Shown: piece after piece, positions 60,922 through 64,000 of the stretch | How the letters are laid out: the number at the start of each line of letters is the position of its first letter | Position numbering within the stretch: the stretch's first letter is position 1 | Source of the DNA: Bacteroidales bacterium | Lineage (GTDB): Bacteria > Bacteroidota > Bacteroidia > Bacteroidales > WCHB1-69 | DNA: 64,000 nt | Assembly: GCA_024400755.1 (NCBI GenBank) | Contig: JAKSMG010000002.1 | Location: 124,247 to 188,246, forward strand | Direction of reading: 5' to 3' | The notes under the pieces: generated by a model | Database searches by the model: none | Seen by the model: the letters and a program-made list of their open reading frames with translations, nothing else | What the model was told of the DNA's origin: nothing | Program-made: the position numbers and the translations under genes

Positions 60922-62112
60922 TCAGTAAAGAAAATTATTGTATGGATAAATCTGAATGTGCAACTTCTTCACTTCCTCGTAAAGCAAATTTCTAAATTCA
61001 TCGATATTGTCCTTTTCGGTAGCCGAAATGAAGATGGTCTTGTTTTTGCTTTTTGCCATCCAAGTGGCTTTCAATTCTTCTAACGTGATGTTGCTCTTGT
61101 CTTTGGGTGTGAGGTCATCTGGTTCTTTTTCAACCCAATGATAATTGTCTATCTTGTTGAAAATTAGTATCATTGGCTTTCCGCCTGCGTTGAGTTCTTC
61201 CAAGGTTTGATTGACGACGGCAATCTGTTCTTCAAATTCGGGATGGCTGATGTCCACGACGTGCAACAACAAGTCGGTTTCACGGATTTCATCCAAAGTG
61301 GATTTGAAAGATTCAACCAAGGTGTGGGGCAGTTTGCGGATAAAGCCAACCGTGTCGGAAAGAAGGAACGGCAGGTTGTTAATAACCACTTTGCGAACCG
61401 TGGTGTCGAGCGTGGCAAAAAGTTTGTTTTCGGCAAAAACATCCGACTTGCTGATAAGGTTCATGATGGTTGATTTGCCCACGTTGGTGTAACCCACGAG
61501 GGCGACACGAACAAATTTCTCACGGTTCCCACGCTGTGTAAACTTTTGTCTGTCAATGTCTTTTAGCTTTTCCTTGAGCAGCGAGATGCGGTCGCGGATA
61601 ATACGGCGGTCGGTTTCGATTTCCTTTTCACCAGGTCCACGCATTCCGATACCGCCTCGTTGTTTTTCCAAGTGAGTCCACATACCGGTTAGACGGGGTA
61701 AAAGATACTGATACTGAGCTAATTCCACTTGAACCTTGGCGTGTGCCGTTTGGGCTCTCTTGGCAAAGATGTCCAAGATGAGGTGGGTGCGGTCCATAAT
61801 TTTGCAGCCCAGCACCTTTTCGATGTTGCGGTTTTGCGAAGGTGTCAGTTCATCGTCGAAGATGGCAAGGTCTATTTTATGTTCAGACACATAATCGCGC
61901 ACTTCGTTTAATTTGCCGCTGCCCAAATAGGTTTTAGGGTCGGGGTAGGGTAGGTTTTGGGTAAAGTGCTTGTCGGGAATCCCGCCGGCGGTATCCACCA
62001 AAAAAGCGAGTTCTGTGAGATACTCTTCCACTTTTTCAGCCGTGACGGAAGGGGTGCAAACACCAACGAGAATGGCGGTTTCTTGTTTGATATCGGAGGG
62101 TTGTATAGACAT
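60922..62112 (-). CDS. hflX: GTPase HflX
   Basis: 396 residues from the ATG at 62112 (MSIQPSDIKQ); a longer frame reaching 62160 has no promoter support, since the -7 box lies at 62158-62165. Landmarks: KTYLGSGKLNEVRDYV, FDDELTPSQNRNIEKVL, the HflX linker GGIGMRGPGEKEIETDRR, then the GTPase motifs GYTNVGKST, DTVGFIRKLPH and FNKID. HflX is a ribosome-associated GTPase that splits stalled 70S ribosomes. It terminates against the LRR gene without a hairpin. Confidence 0.96.
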   Translation of the reverse strand: MSIQPSDIKQETAILVGVCTPSVTAEKVEEYLTELAFLVDTAGGIPDKHFTQNLPYPDPKTYLGSGKLNEVRDYVSEHKIDLAIFDDELTPSQNRNIEKVLGCKIMDRTHLILDIFAKRAQTAHAKVQVELAQYQYLLPRLTGMWTHLEKQRGGIGMRGPGEKEIETDRRIIRDRISLLKEKLKDIDRQKFTQRGNREKFVRVALVGYTNVGKSTIMNLISKSDVFAENKLFATLDTTVRKVVINNLPFLLSDTVGFIRKLPHTLVESFKSTLDEIRETDLLLHVVDISHPEFEEQIAVVNQTLEELNAGGKPMILIFNKIDNYHWVEKEPDDLTPKDKSNITLEELKATWMAKSKNKTIFISATEKDNIDEFRNLLYEEVKKLHIQIYPYNNFLY

Positions 62113-62157
62113 TTTTGCTTGCTTTTTGACGGTTTTGTTCTTGCCGTAATGAAAGTG

Positions 62158-62165
62158 CAAAATTA
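62158..62165 (-). promoter_or_regulatory. -7 box of hflX
   Basis: CAAAATTA on plus (TAATTTTG on minus), 45 bp before the ATG at 62112. The GC-rich element begins about 60 bp further upstream. Confidence 0.6.
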
Positions 62166-62224
62166 ATAAAAATTGAGGACTTTACGTCTGTTGGCACTAA
62201 ATGAATGGTGATTTTCTGATTTTT

Positions 62225-62740
62225 TAGGGTGGCCCGGCACCTGCCGGTGCCGTCGTGCTTTCCAGGGGTTCCGTGCTCGCTTCGCTCGCACCGCCTTCGG
62301 CGCCCTTCCAATCACTGCCACGATTTCTAATAGCGTATTCTGTGGAAGTATTCTGCTCCGACTAAACTTACTCCGTCTGCCTATTGTTGCATGTATTCGT
62401 ATCTGCTCCAATTATTGTTGCAGATCGTTATTCGTTCTTTTTGGTAGCCGTCTGAGGCAACACTGTAGGCCAGCCCCATACACAGCTCGTGCCGCACCGG
62501 ATATCGGCAATCCTCTCCGCGGCGCTTTATATCCTCCGCCTTCTAAGCGGATTGCGTGACAAATCGAGGCGGGTGGCAGCGTTAAGAACGCTGGCTGTTT
62601 GAGCTGGCCGAGCTTGCGAGGCCAGCGAGTTTCAGCGTTTAGCCGACAACTGCCCGATTTGTAGCAATCGCTTAGTCAGCGGGAAACCTTTCTTTGGTTA
62701 CTTTCTTTGGGTCGCAAAGAAAGTAACGGAAAAGAAAATC
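62225..62740. repeat. GC-richer, hairpin-rich non-coding element (possible repetitive or structured RNA element)
   Basis: About 500 bp with no credible gene. Stems: CGGCACC 62235-62241 / GGTGCCG 62246-62252; CAGCGTT 62577-62583 / AACGCTG 62587-62593; GCTGGCC 62603-62609 / GGCCAGC 62620-62626; CAGCGTT recurs at 62633-62639 and competes for AACGCTG. A long outer stem joins 62544-62566 to 62655-62674 (TAAGCG, ATTGC and ACAAATCG paired with CGATTTGT, GCAAT and CGCTTA, interrupted only by a G and a GTG/A bulge). Downstream GTTACTTTCTTTG 62697-62709 / CAAAGAAAGTAAC 62715-62727 is a perfect 13-bp stem. Composition differs sharply from the AT-rich flanks. Confidence 0.6.
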
Positions 62741-62854
62741 ATTCTTGAGAAAAAAATTCTTTCCAAGACTAAAAGGGATAATTCCGAAAAAGAATTAGCA
62801 TATAACTTCTCGAACGAATAAATATAATTTTTTTGTTTTTTGCATAAAAAGGAA

Positions 62855-62862
62855 TATCTTTG
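62855..62862 (+). promoter_or_regulatory. -7 box of the unknown gene at 62900
   Basis: TATCTTTG, TAnnTTTG consensus, 37 bp before the ATG at 62900. It argues against the longer frame from 62840. Confidence 0.65.
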
Positions 62863-62899
62863 CAACATCAATAATTACATTGTAAAAATTGGCGTTTTT

Positions 62900-63433
62900 A
62901 TGAACTTTGAAGAGAAAATACATCAGGATCTGCATTCCTTTTTGTTGATGGAAGGTGAAGTGGACGAGCGCTTGCCCGAAAGTCCCGATATCAACGATAA
63001 GTGGCCATCCGTTGCCGAGTCTTATCTTCCCGATGGATTGCGAGAGTTTCGAGATTATCCGGCTGTGAGTCTGGGTTGGATGATGTATGTCGGAATGGCG
63101 GTGGCCCAGTGCTGGGATGAAGATTGGCAAATTTATGGCAATATGCCAGATCTCTATGCCTATCTGCGTGATAAAGAGGGATTTGACCTTATGGATGAAT
63201 ATATCCGTCGGACTGTGTTGCGCTTGAAAACGCCTGCCTACGACGAAACGGAACAGTTGGTGCAGCAGTGTGCCGAAAGAACCTTGTCGGCCTTGCGTCG
63301 CGAACCGTTGGAACCGGGTACTAAAGAAGCTTTCGACGCGTATGTGGCCTGCCTTAGGCAACTCTACCAAATGGGGGCTGCCGTTCAATTGCATCGACTG
63401 AATTATCGTATGGAAAATTTACGTCTGTGTTGA
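62900..63433 (+). CDS. Conserved-looking protein of unknown function
   Basis: 177 residues from the ATG at 62900 (MNFEEKIHQDLHSFLLMEGEVDERL). Soluble and acidic, with no signal peptide or membrane segment. Notable residues: a Trp/Met-rich VSLGWMMYVGMAVAQCWDEDWQIYG stretch in the middle and a helical C-terminal half. I do not recognise the family; the DEDW segment could be a metal site but no known motif is complete. It has its own promoter, and galE begins 36 bp after it with a separate promoter. Confidence 0.7.
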   Translation: MNFEEKIHQDLHSFLLMEGEVDERLPESPDINDKWPSVAESYLPDGLREFRDYPAVSLGWMMYVGMAVAQCWDEDWQIYGNMPDLYAYLRDKEGFDLMDEYIRRTVLRLKTPAYDETEQLVQQCAERTLSALRREPLEPGTKEAFDAYVACLRQLYQMGAAVQLHRLNYRMENLRLC

Positions 63434-63442
63434 AATTTTTAT

Positions 63443-63450
63443 TAACTTTG
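63443..63450 (+). promoter_or_regulatory. -7 box of galE
   Basis: TAACTTTG, 20 bp before the galE ATG at 63470. Confidence 0.6.
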
Positions 63451-63469
63451 TCGAAAACAAATTTATTAT

Positions 63470-64000
63470 ATGAAAAAGAAAATTATTGTCACTGGTGGTA
63501 CGGGTTATATTGGCTCTCATACGTTAATTGAACTGATCAAAAACGGCGAATTTGAACCCATTGCGGTGGATAGCTGCGTCCGTTCAACTCCTGAAACCAT
63601 TCAAAGGGTGGAGGCCATTACCGGGGTGCGTGTGAAGCATTATCAAGTGGATATTTGTGATAAAAATGCCTTTTTTAATGTTTTTGAACTGGAAAAAGAG
63701 GTGGTTGGCATCATCCATTTTGCGGCATTTAAATGCGTGCCCGAGTCGGTGGAAAAACCATTGATGTATTACCATAATAATTTACAATCTCTGGAAAATG
63801 TGTTGGAGGCCTGCGAAAAATTTCAATTGCAATATCTCATTTTCTCTTCGTCGGCTTCTATTTACGGAGATGTCAAGGAGTTGCCTGTCACGGAAAACAC
63901 GCCGGTGGGAATCCCGTTCTGCCCATACGCCCATACCAAGCAAATCGGTGAACAGATGATTCATTTCTTTACACAGCAACATCCTCATTTGCAAAGCGTT
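63470..64000 (+). CDS. galE: UDP-glucose 4-epimerase, N-terminal part (cut by window edge)
   Basis: 177 residues before the right edge. MKKKIIVTGGTGYIGSHTLIEL is the Rossmann NAD-binding start (TGGTGYIGSH), followed by VDICDKNAFFNVF, IIHFAAFKCVPESVEKPLMYYHNNL and FSSSASIYGD with the catalytic YAHTKQIGE (YxxxK). The extended SDR epimerase interconverts UDP-glucose and UDP-galactose. The remaining ~165 residues lie outside the window. It could be a related UDP-sugar epimerase, but AAFKCVPES is GalE-like. Confidence 0.92.
   Translation, partial: MKKKIIVTGGTGYIGSHTLIELIKNGEFEPIAVDSCVRSTPETIQRVEAITGVRVKHYQVDICDKNAFFNVFELEKEVVGIIHFAAFKCVPESVEKPLMYYHNNLQSLENVLEACEKFQLQYLIFSSSASIYGDVKELPVTENTPVGIPFCPYAHTKQIGEQMIHFFTQQHPHLQSV

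Noticed and set aside
62163-62411. Short frames in the GC-rich element before galE
   Set aside because: Arg/Pro/Ser-rich translations without homology signal, and the DNA is better explained by hairpin structure.
62795-63394. Leftward frame opposite the unknown 177-residue gene
   Set aside because: The forward frame has an appropriate -7 box and start; the reverse frame has neither.

Overview
The window is a Bacteroidota chromosome segment, most likely from an anaerobic member of the Bacteroidales. The evidence is internal. Most transcription units start with the Bacteroidota -7 box (TAnnTTTG). Two proteins carry C-terminal type IX secretion (T9SS) sorting domains. Lineage markers are present (GldF/GldG, BatA/D/E-type proteins, the small DUF4295 protein beside rpmG, DUF4199). 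Metabolism looks anaerobic: a two-subunit 2-oxoacid:ferredoxin oxidoreductase, crotonase plus 3-hydroxybutyryl-CoA dehydrogenase, and methylmalonyl-CoA epimerase.

Layout. 1-5.4 kb: the tail of an Rpn-type nuclease gene, then leftward genes for a membrane reductase, a glycosyltransferase, an SDR oxidoreductase, thiL and prs. 5.4-8.9 kb: batD-batE and a small secreted T9SS cargo protein. 8.9-10.5 kb: an accessory island with a Fic-domain gene, a broken winged-helix fragment and a cluster of TTCGG-type repeats. 10.5-23.4 kb: korB and korA behind a 9.9-kb gene for a 3286-residue secreted T9SS protein. 23.4-31 kb: core genes rplS, a D-2-hydroxyacid dehydrogenase, ispH, ftsY, a DUF4295 gene, rpmG, and the murF-anmK-murB cluster. 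31-36 kb: a DUF59 protein, rfbA, a P-loop protein that resembles the KamB reactivase family, gldG, gldF and tRNA-Ser(CGA).

36-42.6 kb is an RND efflux operon (outer membrane factor, adaptor, pump), followed in the same direction by a small PII-like protein and methylmalonyl-CoA epimerase. 42.8-49.3 kb reads rightward: pyrG, an RlmI-type methyltransferase, a BatA-type von Willebrand protein and an exported alpha-L-fucosidase. 49.3-51.9 kb holds a DUF4143 ATPase gene with an exact tandem array of ten 23-bp units upstream, a GT2 glycosyltransferase and tRNA-Pro(CGG). 52-53.7 kb carries crt and hbd. 54-61 kb is a long rightward series (sugar nucleotidyltransferase, truA, two lipoproteins, DUF4199 protein, GT2, stand-alone riboflavin kinase, leucine-rich repeat protein) meeting hflX head-on. 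62.2-62.75 kb is a GC-richer non-coding element with several nested hairpins, followed by an unknown gene and the start of galE.

Most of the window is ordinary core genome. Four things stand out: (i) the 23-bp x 10 array upstream of the DUF4143 ATPase gene and the similar TTCGG(T/C)(A/G)AA motifs around the fic gene, which may be a shared operator or repeat family; (ii) the structured non-coding element before galE; (iii) the giant modular secreted protein with an internal duplication; (iv) small oddities such as the single-domain riboflavin kinase and the cysteine-rich DUF5714 lipoprotein. I found no clear CRISPR array, prophage, complete insertion sequence or recognised new defence operon.
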